DNA of 48,023 bases from Anaeroplasma bactoclasticum (GTDB taxonomy: Bacteria; Bacillota_I; Bacilli_A; Acholeplasmatales; Anaeroplasmataceae). Both the position numbers and the translations under genes were made by a program. The number at the start of each line of letters is the position of its first letter. Positions within the stretch are counted from its first letter, which is position 1. Location: NCBI GenBank assembly GCA_023663825.1, contig JAMPGQ010000007.1, positions 1-48,023 on the forward strand, given 5' to 3'. Under the pieces are notes generated by a model that was not told where the DNA came from, ran no database searches, and saw only the letters and a program-made list of their open reading frames with translations. This document shows positions 7,873 to 16,712 of the stretch, piece by piece.

Positions 7873-9246
7873 ATGAAATATTATTTAGCAATTGATATCG
7901 GTGCCTCTTCAGGTCGTCATATTTTAGGATGGCTTGAAGATGGGATTTTAAAAACAGAAGAAATTTATCGATTTTCAAATCAAATGGAAACCAAAAATAA
8001 TCATCTTGTTTGGAATACTAAAAAAATATTTAATGAAATAAAGAATGGATTAAAACAATTAAAGATTATAGGGAAGATACCAGCCTATATTGGTATTGAT
8101 ACTTGGGCTGTAGATTATGCTTTATTAGATGGAAAAAATACTCTTATTGGTGATGTCTATGCTTATAGAGATATACGTTGTGAAAAGACACTTGATAAAG
8201 TTCAAAAAAGAATTTCATTTGAAGCTTGTTATGAAAGAACAGGAATTCAATATCAGCCCTTTAATACACTTTATCAGCTTTATGAAGATAAATTATCAGG
8301 TAAATTAGAAAATGCTAAAAGTATGTTAATGCTACCAGATTATTTTAATTTCTTATTGACAGGTGTTAAAAAACAAGAATACACGAATGCTACCTCAACT
8401 GGACTTGTAAATGCATATACTCATACTTGGGATAAGGAAATATTAGAAAAATTAGGTTTTAATAAAGACTTATTCTTAGAATTATCACAGCCTGGTGAGC
8501 TTGTAGGAGAATTAAAAGAAGAAATTCAAGCAGAAATCGGCTATAATGCCAAAGTCATTTTACCTGCCACACACGATACTGCAAGTGCTGTTTTAGCCTC
8601 TCCAATGGAGAGTTCAAATCCATATATTTCTAGTGGTACTTGGTCTTTATTAGGAGTGGAACAGGAGATATGCAAAACAGATCATGCATCTTTGAATGCA
8701 AATTATTCTAATGAAGGTAGTATAGATAATCAGTTTAGATATCAAAAAAACATTATGGGTTTATGGCTTTTACAAAATGTTAGACATGAACTAGGAGATA
8801 TCTCTTTTCCTGAGCTTGCAAATATGGCAAGGAACCATTCCTTTATAGGAAGAATTGATGTCAATCATTCCAGATTCTTGGCGCCACAAAATATGATGGA
8901 AGAAATCAGAAAAGCTATAGGTGCACCTTTAAAGAATAGTGAGGTTGTAAAGGTTATCTATGATAGCTTAGCAGAAAGCTATAAAATAGCACTAGAAGAA
9001 TTAGAAAGAAATACAGGTAAAACTTATAATAAGCTTCATATTTTTGGTGGAGGCTGCCAGGATAAGTATTTAAATGAGCTGACCTCAAAGGTCACTCATA
9101 AAATGCTTGTTGTAGGTCCAGTAGAGGCAACCTCTATTGGGAATCTAATGATGCAGATGATTGGAACTAAGGAAATAGAAAGCTTATCTATAGCTAGACA
9201 AATTATAAAAAAATCTTTTGATATAAGTGAGGTTAAGTATGAATAA
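7873..9246 (+). CDS. rhaB: Rhamnulokinase
   Basis: A FGGY-family sugar kinase that phosphorylates L-rhamnulose with ATP to L-rhamnulose 1-phosphate in the cytoplasm. The N-terminal IDIGASSGRH is the ATPase phosphate-1 motif with the RhaB-specific ASSGR. GIDTWAVDYALLD (about residues 75-87) supplies the sugar-binding region, PATHDTASAVLA and SSGTWSLLG (about 236-265) are typical of RhaB, and FGGGCQDKYLN (about 394) is the adenosine motif. At 457 residues the length is slightly below E. coli RhaB. The ATG at 7873 follows TTAGGAG; a TTG at 7843 overlaps the -10 element and is rejected. It overlaps rhaA by 8 bases. It completes a three-gene pathway with the downstream isomerase and aldolase. Confidence 0.95.
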   Translation: MKYYLAIDIGASSGRHILGWLEDGILKTEEIYRFSNQMETKNNHLVWNTKKIFNEIKNGLKQLKIIGKIPAYIGIDTWAVDYALLDGKNTLIGDVYAYRDIRCEKTLDKVQKRISFEACYERTGIQYQPFNTLYQLYEDKLSGKLENAKSMLMLPDYFNFLLTGVKKQEYTNATSTGLVNAYTHTWDKEILEKLGFNKDLFLELSQPGELVGELKEEIQAEIGYNAKVILPATHDTASAVLASPMESSNPYISSGTWSLLGVEQEICKTDHASLNANYSNEGSIDNQFRYQKNIMGLWLLQNVRHELGDISFPELANMARNHSFIGRIDVNHSRFLAPQNMMEEIRKAIGAPLKNSEVVKVIYDSLAESYKIALEELERNTGKTYNKLHIFGGGCQDKYLNELTSKVTHKMLVVGPVEATSIGNLMMQMIGTKEIESLSIARQIIKKSFDISEVKYE

Positions 9247-10480
9247 TTACGAGTATGCAAAACAAGAATATGCAAAATTTAGTGTAAATACAGAAGATGC
9301 CCTCCGTTTACTAAAAAATACTCCTATTAGTATCCATTGCTGGCAGGGGGATGATGTCATCGGTCTTGATGGTGGTGGAGCATTATCAGGTGGAATTCAA
9401 ACGACAGGAAATTATCCTGGTCGGGCAAGAAATTTTAATGAACTAAAGGAAGATATCAAAAAGGCCTTTAGTTTAATGCCAGGAAAAAAGAGATTAAATC
9501 TTCATGCAAGCTATGCAATATTAGAAGATGAAAAAGTAGACAGAGATGCTTATGAACCAAAACATTTTGCCAAATGGGTAGCTTTTGCAAAAGAGATTGG
9601 TCTTGATGGGATTGATTTTAATCCAACACTATTTTCTCATAAAAAGGTAAAAGATGGATTAACTTTATCTTCACCAGATGAAGAAGTTAGAAAATTTTGG
9701 ATTAGACACTGTCAAGCCTGTATTAAAATATCAGAATATTTTGCAAACCAAATGAAAACACCATGTGCTATGAACATTTGGATTCCAGATGGCTTTAAGG
9801 ATATTCCAGCCGATAGACTCACTCCAAGATTAAGATTAAAGGCATCCTTAGATGAAATACTAGCGATTCCTTATGATAGAAGTAAAGTTATAATTGCTGT
9901 AGAAAGTAAGGTCTTTGGAATTGGTGTAGAATCTTACACTGTAGGTAGTAATGAATTTTATCAAATCTATGCAGCAAAGAATAATATTTGCTGTTTACTT
10001 GATAATGGGCATTATCATCCATTAGAATATGTATCAGATAAAATTCCAGCATTACTTGCCTTCTATGATAAGCTAGCTCTTCATGTCACTAGAGGCGTTC
10101 GGTGGGATTCTGATCATGTAGTATTATTAGAAGATGAAATAAAAGAAATTGCTAAAGAAATTGTTAGAAATAATGCATTAGATAAGGTGATGATTGCTTT
10201 AGATTATTTTGATGCAAGCATCAATAGAATCTCTGCTTGGGTTACAGGGCAAAGAGCTATGCAAAAGGCATTACTTTATGCATTATTAATGAATCATAAG
10301 GAACTAAAAGCTTTACAAGAGGCAAATGATTTTACTTCTTTAATGGTAAAACAAGAGGAATACAAAACACTACCATTTGGTTCTGTTTGGGAAGAATATT
10401 TAAAACAAGAAGGTATGGAAAATAACTATTTGAAAGAAATAAAGGCCTATGAAGATAAGGTATTAAGAAAGAGAGGCTAA
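9239..10480 (+). CDS. rhaA: L-rhamnose isomerase
   Basis: Converts L-rhamnose to L-rhamnulose, the first step of the pathway; it is a metal-dependent TIM-barrel enzyme. The N-terminal HCWQGDDVIGLD (about residues 33-44), followed by a GGALSGGIQTTGNYPG segment, is diagnostic of RhaA. Metal-site residues are seen in LDNGHYHPLEYVSDK and in HVTRGVRWDSDHVV (about 285-298). The 413-residue length agrees with the family. The ATG at 9239 sits within the end of rhaB (an ATGAATAA overlap), behind GTGAGG. This suggests translational coupling so that kinase and isomerase are made together. Confidence 0.96.
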   Translation: MNNYEYAKQEYAKFSVNTEDALRLLKNTPISIHCWQGDDVIGLDGGGALSGGIQTTGNYPGRARNFNELKEDIKKAFSLMPGKKRLNLHASYAILEDEKVDRDAYEPKHFAKWVAFAKEIGLDGIDFNPTLFSHKKVKDGLTLSSPDEEVRKFWIRHCQACIKISEYFANQMKTPCAMNIWIPDGFKDIPADRLTPRLRLKASLDEILAIPYDRSKVIIAVESKVFGIGVESYTVGSNEFYQIYAAKNNICCLLDNGHYHPLEYVSDKIPALLAFYDKLALHVTRGVRWDSDHVVLLEDEIKEIAKEIVRNNALDKVMIALDYFDASINRISAWVTGQRAMQKALLYALLMNHKELKALQEANDFTSLMVKQEEYKTLPFGSVWEEYLKQEGMENNYLKEIKAYEDKVLRKRG

Positions 10481-10484
10481 GCTT

Positions 10485-11348
10485 ATGGGATTTGTAGATG
10501 AAATTAGAAAGGCAAGTAAAGAACTTTCTCGCGCCTTAAAGGATATTAAAACTGCGCCCTTTATAGAAGAAATGAAAAGAACTACAGCCAATATGTATCG
10601 TTTAGGCTGGGATGAAAGAAATGGTGGAAATATCAGTTATTTACTTAAAGAAAAAGAACTGAGTCCTTATCTTGATTTAAACAAGGTCCTACGTACAATT
10701 CCAATGGGATTTACAGCAAAAGACTTAATTGGTAAATATTTTTTGGTTACAGGGACAGGGAAATATTTTAAAAATGTAGAAGCTGATCCTGAAGGCAACT
10801 TAGGAATTATTCGTATTGGGAGCGATGGAAGTACTGCAGAGCTTTTATGGGGCTATAAGGATGGTGGAAGCTTCACATCTGAATTGCCAGCACATTTAAT
10901 GTGTCATCAAGCAAGATTAAAAATTGATGCTGAAAATAGAGTTATACTGCATTCCCACCCCACATATACTCTAGCCATGAACTATGTACATAAGCTAGAT
11001 GAAAAGAAGTTTACACATACCCTTTGGGAAATGTGTACAGAATGCATTGTTGTTTTCCCAGATGGTGTAGGGATTCTTCCTTGGATGCTATGTGGGACAA
11101 ATGAGATTGGTCAAGCCACTGCGAAGAAGATGGCAGAATTTAGACTTGTTATTTGGGCTATGCATGGGATATATGGTGCAGGCAAAACGATGGATGAGGC
11201 ATTTGGCTTAATTGAAACAGTTGAAAAAGCAGCTCAAATCTATATGCTTACGGCTCATTTACCTAGAATCAATACGATAAAAGATAATGATCTTAAAAAG
11301 CTTGCAGAATTCTTTAAAGTGAATTATCGTAAAGATTTTTTGAAATAA
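10485..11348 (+). CDS. rhaD: Rhamnulose-1-phosphate aldolase
   Basis: A class II zinc aldolase that splits L-rhamnulose 1-phosphate into dihydroxyacetone phosphate and L-lactaldehyde. RLGWDERNGGNIS (about residues 36-48) is the substrate-phosphate loop. ILHSHPTYTLAM (about 155-166) carries zinc-binding histidines, and MHGIYGAGKTMDEAF (about 226-240) supplies the last metal histidine. At 287 residues it is close to E. coli RhaD. It starts 4 bases after rhaA behind GAGAGG. No lactaldehyde reductase, rhamnose transporter, mutarotase or regulator is in the window, so these must lie elsewhere or be replaced. Confidence 0.95.
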   Translation: MGFVDEIRKASKELSRALKDIKTAPFIEEMKRTTANMYRLGWDERNGGNISYLLKEKELSPYLDLNKVLRTIPMGFTAKDLIGKYFLVTGTGKYFKNVEADPEGNLGIIRIGSDGSTAELLWGYKDGGSFTSELPAHLMCHQARLKIDAENRVILHSHPTYTLAMNYVHKLDEKKFTHTLWEMCTECIVVFPDGVGILPWMLCGTNEIGQATAKKMAEFRLVIWAMHGIYGAGKTMDEAFGLIETVEKAAQIYMLTAHLPRINTIKDNDLKKLAEFFKVNYRKDFLK

Positions 11349-11386
11349 TATAAATGAAATTTTAAAAAGTATAGATTAAAAAATTT

Positions 11387-11422
11387 AAGCATAGTATTAA
11401 TAGGTGATACTTATGCTTTTTT
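11387..11422 (+). terminator. Terminator-like hairpin overlapping the murC start codon
   Basis: AAGCATAGTAT (11387-11397) pairs with ATAC-TTATGCTT (11407-11418, one bulged T), and a TTTTTT run follows at 11417-11422. It sits after rhaD and looks like a complete rho-independent terminator. The murC ATG (11413) is in its 3' arm and the weak ribosome-binding AGGTG is in its loop. Confidence 0.6.
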
Positions 11423-12651
11423 ATTTAATAGGAATTAAAGGCTCTGCCTTAAGTGCTCTTGCAAAAATACTTTCTAACCAAGGACATCTTGTAAGAGGAG
11501 TAGATGTAGAAGAGGATTTTTATACAATGAATTCTAAATTTCCTATCCGTATAGAAAGCTTTTCTAATATGAAATTAAAAAAATGCTATTTCTATATCAT
11601 AGGGAATGCATTTATAAATCATAGTGTAACAAAATACATTAAGAGTATGAGATATATTCATATGACATATCCAAAATTTTTGTCTTATCATTTTAAAGAT
11701 AAAACATGGATATGCATAAGTGGAACCTCAGGAAAAACAACTGCCACTAAAATGCTTGCAACACTATTGCCTAATTCCACAAGCTTAATTGGAGATGGGT
11801 CTTATCAAGTAGGAACAGAAAAGAATTTTATTTTAGAATCCTGTGAATATAGGAATACTTTTTTAAATTATCATCCCTATCTTTCTTTAATCTTAAATGT
11901 GAATTATGATCATGTTGATTTTTTTAAAACAAAAGAAGAATATGAAACATCCTTTATCCAGTTTGCAAAACAAAGTCATATTTGCATAATTAATGGTGAT
12001 GAGTTTTCTTATCGAGCAAATAATATAATAACTTATGGCAGAAGTAAAGATAATGATGTGGTTTTTAGCTATGACAAGGGTAAGGTAACGATTTTAAGAA
12101 AAACATTTGAACTTCCAATTGTAGGATTAAAATATGCTTATGATTATGTTGGTGCTTATTTAGTAGCTAAAATATTAAACGAAAGAGATTTCCTGCTTCA
12201 AGCTAGAATCAAGAATTTTACTATGCCTAAACGTCGCTTTGAAAAAACAGAAATATATTCACAAATCATCATTTCAGATTATGCTCATCATCCCCAAGAA
12301 ATAAAGACGATATATGATACACTATGTGAACAATATGGTTCTATGAGAAAAATATGTATTTTTGAGCCACATACAATTTCTCGATTACAATACTTTATTA
12401 AAGATTATAAAAAGGTCTTAAGTCAATTTGATGAGTGCTATTTATACGGATTATTTAGTAGTGCTAGAGAAGAACACCATCTGATTTTAGAAAAGGCGCT
12501 TTACAAAGAATTAGGTTTTCAAATCTATGATTATTCTTTTGAACAAAACTTATATGAAAAAGAAAATGTCATCATCTGTTTTTTAGGTGCAGGGAGAATA
12601 GATTATGCTTGTAAATCGTATAAAGAAAATTTAAATTCATTTTTATCTTAA
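11413..12651 (+). CDS. murC: UDP-N-acetylmuramate--L-alanine ligase
   Basis: Adds L-alanine to UDP-MurNAc in peptidoglycan synthesis. The start FYLIGIKGSALSALA matches the MurC N-terminal nucleotide-binding segment. ISGTSGKTTATKML (about residues 99-112) is the Mur ligase ATP loop, LNVNYDHVDFF (about 162-172) is the central domain, and SDYAHHPQEI (about 289-298) plus FEPHTISRLQYF are typical MurC C-terminal motifs. At 412 residues it is shorter than most MurC proteins (430-460). The family GIGG is GIKG here. It stands alone, with no other mur gene near. An in-frame GTG at 11404 is possible, but ATG fits the family start. The unusual hairpin over the start suggests expression control. Confidence 0.85.
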   Translation: MLFYLIGIKGSALSALAKILSNQGHLVRGVDVEEDFYTMNSKFPIRIESFSNMKLKKCYFYIIGNAFINHSVTKYIKSMRYIHMTYPKFLSYHFKDKTWICISGTSGKTTATKMLATLLPNSTSLIGDGSYQVGTEKNFILESCEYRNTFLNYHPYLSLILNVNYDHVDFFKTKEEYETSFIQFAKQSHICIINGDEFSYRANNIITYGRSKDNDVVFSYDKGKVTILRKTFELPIVGLKYAYDYVGAYLVAKILNERDFLLQARIKNFTMPKRRFEKTEIYSQIIISDYAHHPQEIKTIYDTLCEQYGSMRKICIFEPHTISRLQYFIKDYKKVLSQFDECYLYGLFSSAREEHHLILEKALYKELGFQIYDYSFEQNLYEKENVIICFLGAGRIDYACKSYKENLNSFLS

Positions 12652-12890
12652 AGCTTTTGATTCCCCTTCAAATATATCTATAGATATGGTAGAGCTTCTT
12701 GGATTTATAAAGGCTATAACAATTCAAAAAATAAAATTTATTTTTCTATGTTTTTCCTAGTGGAATGTAGCAATAATTTTGTCGAAAGTTGTCGAATTTT
12801 TTATATGAAAAATCATTGCAAAATTCATAGTATTTGTATATAATTGTTGTAACAAATAAAATTCTAAGATATATTGGGAGGTATAAGTGT
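12652..12890 (+). other. Intergenic region upstream of the secreted-protein operon
   Basis: About 240 bases without a supported gene. It holds two direct copies of GTCGAA (12781 and 12791) about 30 bases before the -35 box, the promoter at 12816-12844, and a leader. An open stretch after murC (to about 12778) could encode a short peptide but has no ribosome-binding site. Confidence 0.5.
12816..12844 (+). promoter_or_regulatory. Promoter of the secreted-protein/rSAM operon
   Basis: TTGCAA (12816-12821) and TATAAT (12839-12844) are separated by the ideal 17 bases. Two GTCGAA repeats lie just upstream and could be an activator site. The first start codon follows about 46 bases later with GGGAGG. 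Confidence 0.75.
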
Positions 12891-13616
12891 ATGAAAAAAA
12901 TTTTTGTCATCTTCTTTATCATAATTTTTTCAAGTATATTTATTGTATCAAAAGCTGATGCACCCGTGGTAGAGACAATACAAGGTGATACATTTTCAAC
13001 AGAACAAATTTCAAATTATTCCACATTTGGAGAACAACTTCTTAACGATCCTAAGATAAATGCTTACCTAGATTATAATAGTGATCGATATTATTACGTT
13101 TCGCATTCTAAAACAGCTGAAATAACGAAGTATAATGTAACTAAAATGGGTTATGTTGCAACTTATGTAATTGCAAATCCGATTTCTAATTCGAAAACAT
13201 TGGTTAATATATCTGTGGAACGTTTAGATTCTATTCAAGTAGGATATTCTTATAGCTTAGGAGATTCTTTTTCTGCAACAATAAGCTCAGAGTTGGCATC
13301 CTCTGTGGATGCTGTGGTAGCTTCAACTAAATCTGGAATATCAACCTATTTTAATAGAAACTTTGGCACAAGTGCAGCAACATCTGTAGATGCAACTTAT
13401 ACTCTATCAGATTATTTCAAAGCAAATATGAGTAATTCAGATAGATTAAGAATTCTATATACTCAAACAGAGTACAATTTTATAACGCTTGTTTATGATC
13501 CATACATAAAAAAAACTGGTGCTTGGCTTTGGGAAAAGGTAGAGAGTGGATATAATGTTTTTGCTTATTTAACTACAGCAGTAGGTATTTCAACTGTAGT
13601 ATTGAAGAAAAACTAA
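12891..13616 (+). CDS. Secreted protein of unknown function 1 (operon leader gene)
   Basis: Not recognised as a named family. A clear Sec signal peptide (MKK plus a hydrophobic run, probable cleavage after the SKADA at about residues 20-24) is followed by a mature protein of about 215 residues. It is rich in Ser, Thr, Tyr and Ala, with an amphipathic central part (SYSLGDSFSATISSELASS, about 123-141). A hydrophobic segment lies close to the C-terminus (FAYLTTAVGISTVVL), followed by a KKN tail. There are no cysteines. The ATG at 12891 has GGGAGG 13 bases upstream. As first gene of the operon it should be the most strongly made product. A pore-forming or toxin-like role, with the C-terminal hydrophobic region as active part, is a guess. 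It may be a substrate of the radical SAM enzyme at the operon's end. Confidence 0.75.
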   Translation: MKKIFVIFFIIIFSSIFIVSKADAPVVETIQGDTFSTEQISNYSTFGEQLLNDPKINAYLDYNSDRYYYVSHSKTAEITKYNVTKMGYVATYVIANPISNSKTLVNISVERLDSIQVGYSYSLGDSFSATISSELASSVDAVVASTKSGISTYFNRNFGTSAATSVDATYTLSDYFKANMSNSDRLRILYTQTEYNFITLVYDPYIKKTGAWLWEKVESGYNVFAYLTTAVGISTVVLKKN

Positions 13617-13641
13617 GTATTGTAATGAGGAGATAATTAAA

Positions 13642-14352
13642 ATGAAATTTTTAAAAAATACAATTATTATTAGCTTTTGTACATTTCTATGTAGTATGCT
13701 TGCAAATAAAAAGAATTCTTATGACCCAAATTTAAAATCTTCAAATGCTAATTTATCTACATCGGCTAGAAGCAGTTCTTTATCAAAAAGAAGTATATCA
13801 AATTCTTTGGCTCAGACCTATATCAATAGTAAGGGTGGATATTTGACAAGTGAGAGTGTTGACGAAAACTACATTTATAAAAAATATGAGTTGAAAGATA
13901 CAATGTATGTATCAGAACAACGCTTTATGAATTTAGAAATTTATCACAATGCTGATATTGCTGATACTAAAATAAGTGTTGATAAATTGACTATGGAAAG
14001 TTATTCTTATGCTGCTGGATTTGGATTTTTTGCGGAAATAGAGGCACCAGGGGTTTATGCCTCACTTGCAACAGAATTTGCTACAACGATAGAGGCTCAA
14101 GCAACGCTTCACCACACATTAAGCTATTCCTTATATGCAAATAATAGGACGAATACGACATATGATTCTACTGGTTGGTATTATTTATATTTAGAATTAT
14201 ATAAAGCGGATTGTGTGATTATAAAAACGAAAAGGTATAGTAATACTTTTGTTTCTGCTACATATATCACAAATTGTTATTGTGAAGCTTCAGATTTTAA
14301 GTTTCTGACAAAAAGACCAATTATTAATAAGCCGGTGGATCCAACATGCTAA
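13642..14352 (+). CDS. Secreted protein of unknown function 2
   Basis: Not recognised. A short hydrophobic N-terminus (about residues 5-21, ending CSMLA) is a signal peptide or a poor lipoprotein signal. A Ser-rich linker follows, then a folded part with the segment ISVDKLTMESYSYAAGFGFF (about 114-133). The order of Tyr/Ser/Ala patches parallels the preceding gene (ISVERLDSIQVGYSYSLG), so the two may be distant paralogues. Unlike protein 1 it has cysteines near the end (CYC at about 213 and a terminal PTC), possible sites for disulfide or thioether links. It starts 25 bases after gene 1 behind GAGGAG and overlaps the next gene by 7 bases. Confidence 0.7.
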   Translation: MKFLKNTIIISFCTFLCSMLANKKNSYDPNLKSSNANLSTSARSSSLSKRSISNSLAQTYINSKGGYLTSESVDENYIYKKYELKDTMYVSEQRFMNLEIYHNADIADTKISVDKLTMESYSYAAGFGFFAEIEAPGVYASLATEFATTIEAQATLHHTLSYSLYANNRTNTTYDSTGWYYLYLELYKADCVIIKTKRYSNTFVSATYITNCYCEASDFKFLTKRPIINKPVDPTC

Positions 14353-15233
14353 AGAGATTGTGTTATCTAATAATTCCGTTGCTTCTTTTAAGTGTTTCAA
14401 GCTGTAAGGAACAAAAATGCTTAGAAGTAGAGTGTTACAATGTTTATGATCATAAAATAGGTTTAAATCAGAAAATAATTATGGATTCTTATGCTCCAAA
14501 GCTTTCTGAAGAAAATTTAGACTTGATTGAAAAAGCTAAAAAAGAAAATATAACTCCAACAGTTATAGCTATCAATGATTCTAAAGAGCTTTTAGATATT
14601 TTTGTTTGTGAAACTCCAAACACATATGATTTAGGAATTACTTGTGTGAAAAAATTTTCTGGTAGTATAAATATTGATTCTTTAACTTATTCATTATGCG
14701 ATCAAAAAATTAGAGTTGCGACAAGAATTCATTTTACCTATAATGAAAATTTTGAATATAACCCCTCATTTTCAACCTCCTATCAAAGCTTTGCAGATAG
14801 AGGACAAGCAGGCAGTATGCATAGAACAACATGTGGAATATATCCAATAAATGGAAATGATTTTTATTTTGATTTTCCTGCCTGGCAGCTTAATTACACT
14901 AAGTTAGATAGTGTTATTATTAAAAACATATATTTAGTAGATAATGTATATTGTAAATTAACAAATGTTTCTGTAGCATATCGTTCAAGTGCATATCTAT
15001 TTCCTAATGTTTTAGCAGATATGAAGCCTTTTGAAGAATTTCATGGTCCACTTGAAACAATTTTAAAGGAGCGGCCTTTTGGAGTTGTTTTAAAATATCG
15101 GATAGAGTCTACCACGAATGAGGATTTATATGTTATAGGTGTAGATATGGTTTTTGAAGTTACTGTTAATGGTGATGATCATACCATTTTTGTACCAATA
15201 CTTTTTGAAGTTGGGTGGTTGTATCAACTATGA
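14346..15233 (+). CDS. Lipoprotein of unknown function
   Basis: The N-terminus has a typical lipoprotein signal with lipobox LSVSSC (Cys20), so the product should be anchored on the outer face of the membrane. The remaining 275 residues show no motif I recognise. They are beta-rich by appearance, with several cysteines (positions about 25, 30, 97, 105, 138, 162). The ATG at 14346 sits in the stop of the previous gene (ATGCTAA). Its place between the secreted proteins and the transporter suggests a role in binding or protecting against the secreted products, as immunity lipoproteins do in bacteriocin loci. That is inferred from position only. Confidence 0.65.
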   Translation: MLKRLCYLIIPLLLLSVSSCKEQKCLEVECYNVYDHKIGLNQKIIMDSYAPKLSEENLDLIEKAKKENITPTVIAINDSKELLDIFVCETPNTYDLGITCVKKFSGSINIDSLTYSLCDQKIRVATRIHFTYNENFEYNPSFSTSYQSFADRGQAGSMHRTTCGIYPINGNDFYFDFPAWQLNYTKLDSVIIKNIYLVDNVYCKLTNVSVAYRSSAYLFPNVLADMKPFEEFHGPLETILKERPFGVVLKYRIESTTNEDLYVIGVDMVFEVTVNGDDHTIFVPILFEVGWLYQL

Positions 15234-16060
15234 AAATATGGAAAAATAATTATTTTATTTTAACAATAATTTTAATCATAAATATTGTTGTTTTGATTTG
15301 CATTTGTGTTTTTACGGTTCAGCAAGTAGATGTTGGGGAAAGCTATGAGCTTCCTCCTACCCAATATACCGAAAATCCAGCTCTAGCTTATAGGTATAAA
15401 ATTGAAACAATAGAATATCAGGAGGAATTAGCCTTTCCTGCACAACTGATTGTACAGGAGACTGCTTTTACAGAAATTAGCATAGATGAATGCTATTTAA
15501 AGCCAGGAGAACAGTTTGTTGCAGGAGCTTATCTTGGAATCTATAAAGAAAATAAGGTACTATCAGCCTTTGATGGAATTTGTCTTGAAAATGATTCAAA
15601 AAAAAATAGTATTTTAGTGTATTATTATAATAATTTTAATCTGAAAATCACTTTATCCGTAGAAGAATATTATGATGTGGTTGAAACACAAATGGATGAT
15701 TTTGTTATGCTTTATGATAAGAACGAATATAGTTTAACGTTTAAAAATTTTGACTATTCTGATGTAAAAACCCAAAAAAAGGTATATGCATCCTTTTCAC
15801 CTAATGATTGTAAAAAAATCGTTACAGAAGAGGATGGCATAACTATAAAACAAAATATAGGCTCTCCAAAGCATTTTTTTTGCATCCCTTCTGTAGCTTT
15901 TGAACAAGTTCATCAAACAAAGCTTTTTTATATCATAAATTCTAGCAACGAAGTTCAGAATATCTATATTACTTGTGTACTTATAGATAAAGATAAAGCG
16001 ATTATAGAGTGTGATTTATGGAATCTAGAAGAGGGATTATATTTGTATGCAGGAAACTAA
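15230..16060 (+). CDS. HlyD/MacA-like periplasmic-adaptor (membrane fusion) protein 1
   Basis: A single N-terminal membrane helix (about residues 9-31) precedes an extracellular domain of about 245 residues. The stretch KPGEQFVAGAYLGIY followed by LSAFDGICLEND looks like the lipoyl half-motif of membrane fusion proteins (a gated GD...I.aPFDG type turn). The following beta segments resemble an adaptor barrel. It has no long coiled coil. The ATG at 15230 overlaps the lipoprotein stop (ATGA), and the gene overlaps the ATPase gene by 14 bases. In Gram-positive MacAB/Ykn-like systems such an adaptor works with the ATPase and permease encoded next. Assignment is by weak pattern. Confidence 0.55.
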   Translation: MKIWKNNYFILTIILIINIVVLICICVFTVQQVDVGESYELPPTQYTENPALAYRYKIETIEYQEELAFPAQLIVQETAFTEISIDECYLKPGEQFVAGAYLGIYKENKVLSAFDGICLENDSKKNSILVYYYNNFNLKITLSVEEYYDVVETQMDDFVMLYDKNEYSLTFKNFDYSDVKTQKKVYASFSPNDCKKIVTEEDGITIKQNIGSPKHFFCIPSVAFEQVHQTKLFYIINSSNEVQNIYITCVLIDKDKAIIECDLWNLEEGLYLYAGN

Positions 16061-16712
16061 ATATGCGCTTAGTTTAGAAAATTTAAGTAAGTTATATGGA
16101 AACAGGACCATCATAAAAGACTTAAATTACAACTTTGAAAAAGGGAAATTTTATGCAATTTTAGGAGAGTCTGGCTGTGGAAAAACTACATTACTTAATG
16201 TGATGGGATTATTGGATAACAAATATATTGGTAAAATCATAATAGATGGAATAGCTATAGATAAGAAAAAGGATCAGTATAATTTAAGAAATCAAAAAAT
16301 CGGGTATGTTTTTCAATCCTATTATTTAATTGATTATTTAAATGTGAAAGAAAATATAATATTACCTTTAGAGTATAGTAAGGAAAAACTTGATTATTGT
16401 CAGTTTGAAAGTATTATACGTGGTTTAAATTTAGAGCAGCTTTTAACAGAAAAAGTAAACCATCTTAGTGGTGGAGAAAAACAAAGAATTGCTATAGCTA
16501 GAGCGTTGTTATTAAATCCTGCGATATTGCTTTGTGATGAACCCACTGGAAATTTGGATTATAAAAATTCAAAGGATGTTTTTAATTTGTTGAAGTTATT
16601 TCAAGATTCAAAGAAAACATTTATCATTGTGACTCATAATGAGGATATTGCAAAGCAATGTGATATTGTTCTTAAATTGGATAAGGGAAAAATGTATGAA
16701 ATTAAAAAATAA
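16047..16712 (+). CDS. ABC transporter ATPase, MacB/LolD type
   Basis: The Walker A GESGCGKTT (about residues 39-47), signature LSGGEKQRIAIARALL (about 137-152) and Walker B with catalytic Glu (ILLCDEPTGNLD, about 159-170) are all intact, as are the Q-loop FQSYYL and H-loop VTHNED. The 221-residue length and the DEPTGNLD sequence are typical of ATPases that partner MacB/FtsX-like permeases (MacB, LolD, YknY, BceA). Such mechanotransmission transporters expel peptides or give resistance to them rather than importing nutrients. The start overlaps the adaptor gene by 14 bases, and its end overlaps the permease gene by 17. Confidence 0.9.
   Translation: MQETKYALSLENLSKLYGNRTIIKDLNYNFEKGKFYAILGESGCGKTTLLNVMGLLDNKYIGKIIIDGIAIDKKKDQYNLRNQKIGYVFQSYYLIDYLNVKENIILPLEYSKEKLDYCQFESIIRGLNLEQLLTEKVNHLSGGEKQRIAIARALLLNPAILLCDEPTGNLDYKNSKDVFNLLKLFQDSKKTFIIVTHNEDIAKQCDIVLKLDKGKMYEIKK

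Noticed and set aside
12700-12778. Short ORF (about 24 codons from ATG near 12706) after murC
   Set aside because: No ribosome-binding site and no conserved features; it is upstream of the operon's promoter and would not be transcribed with it.
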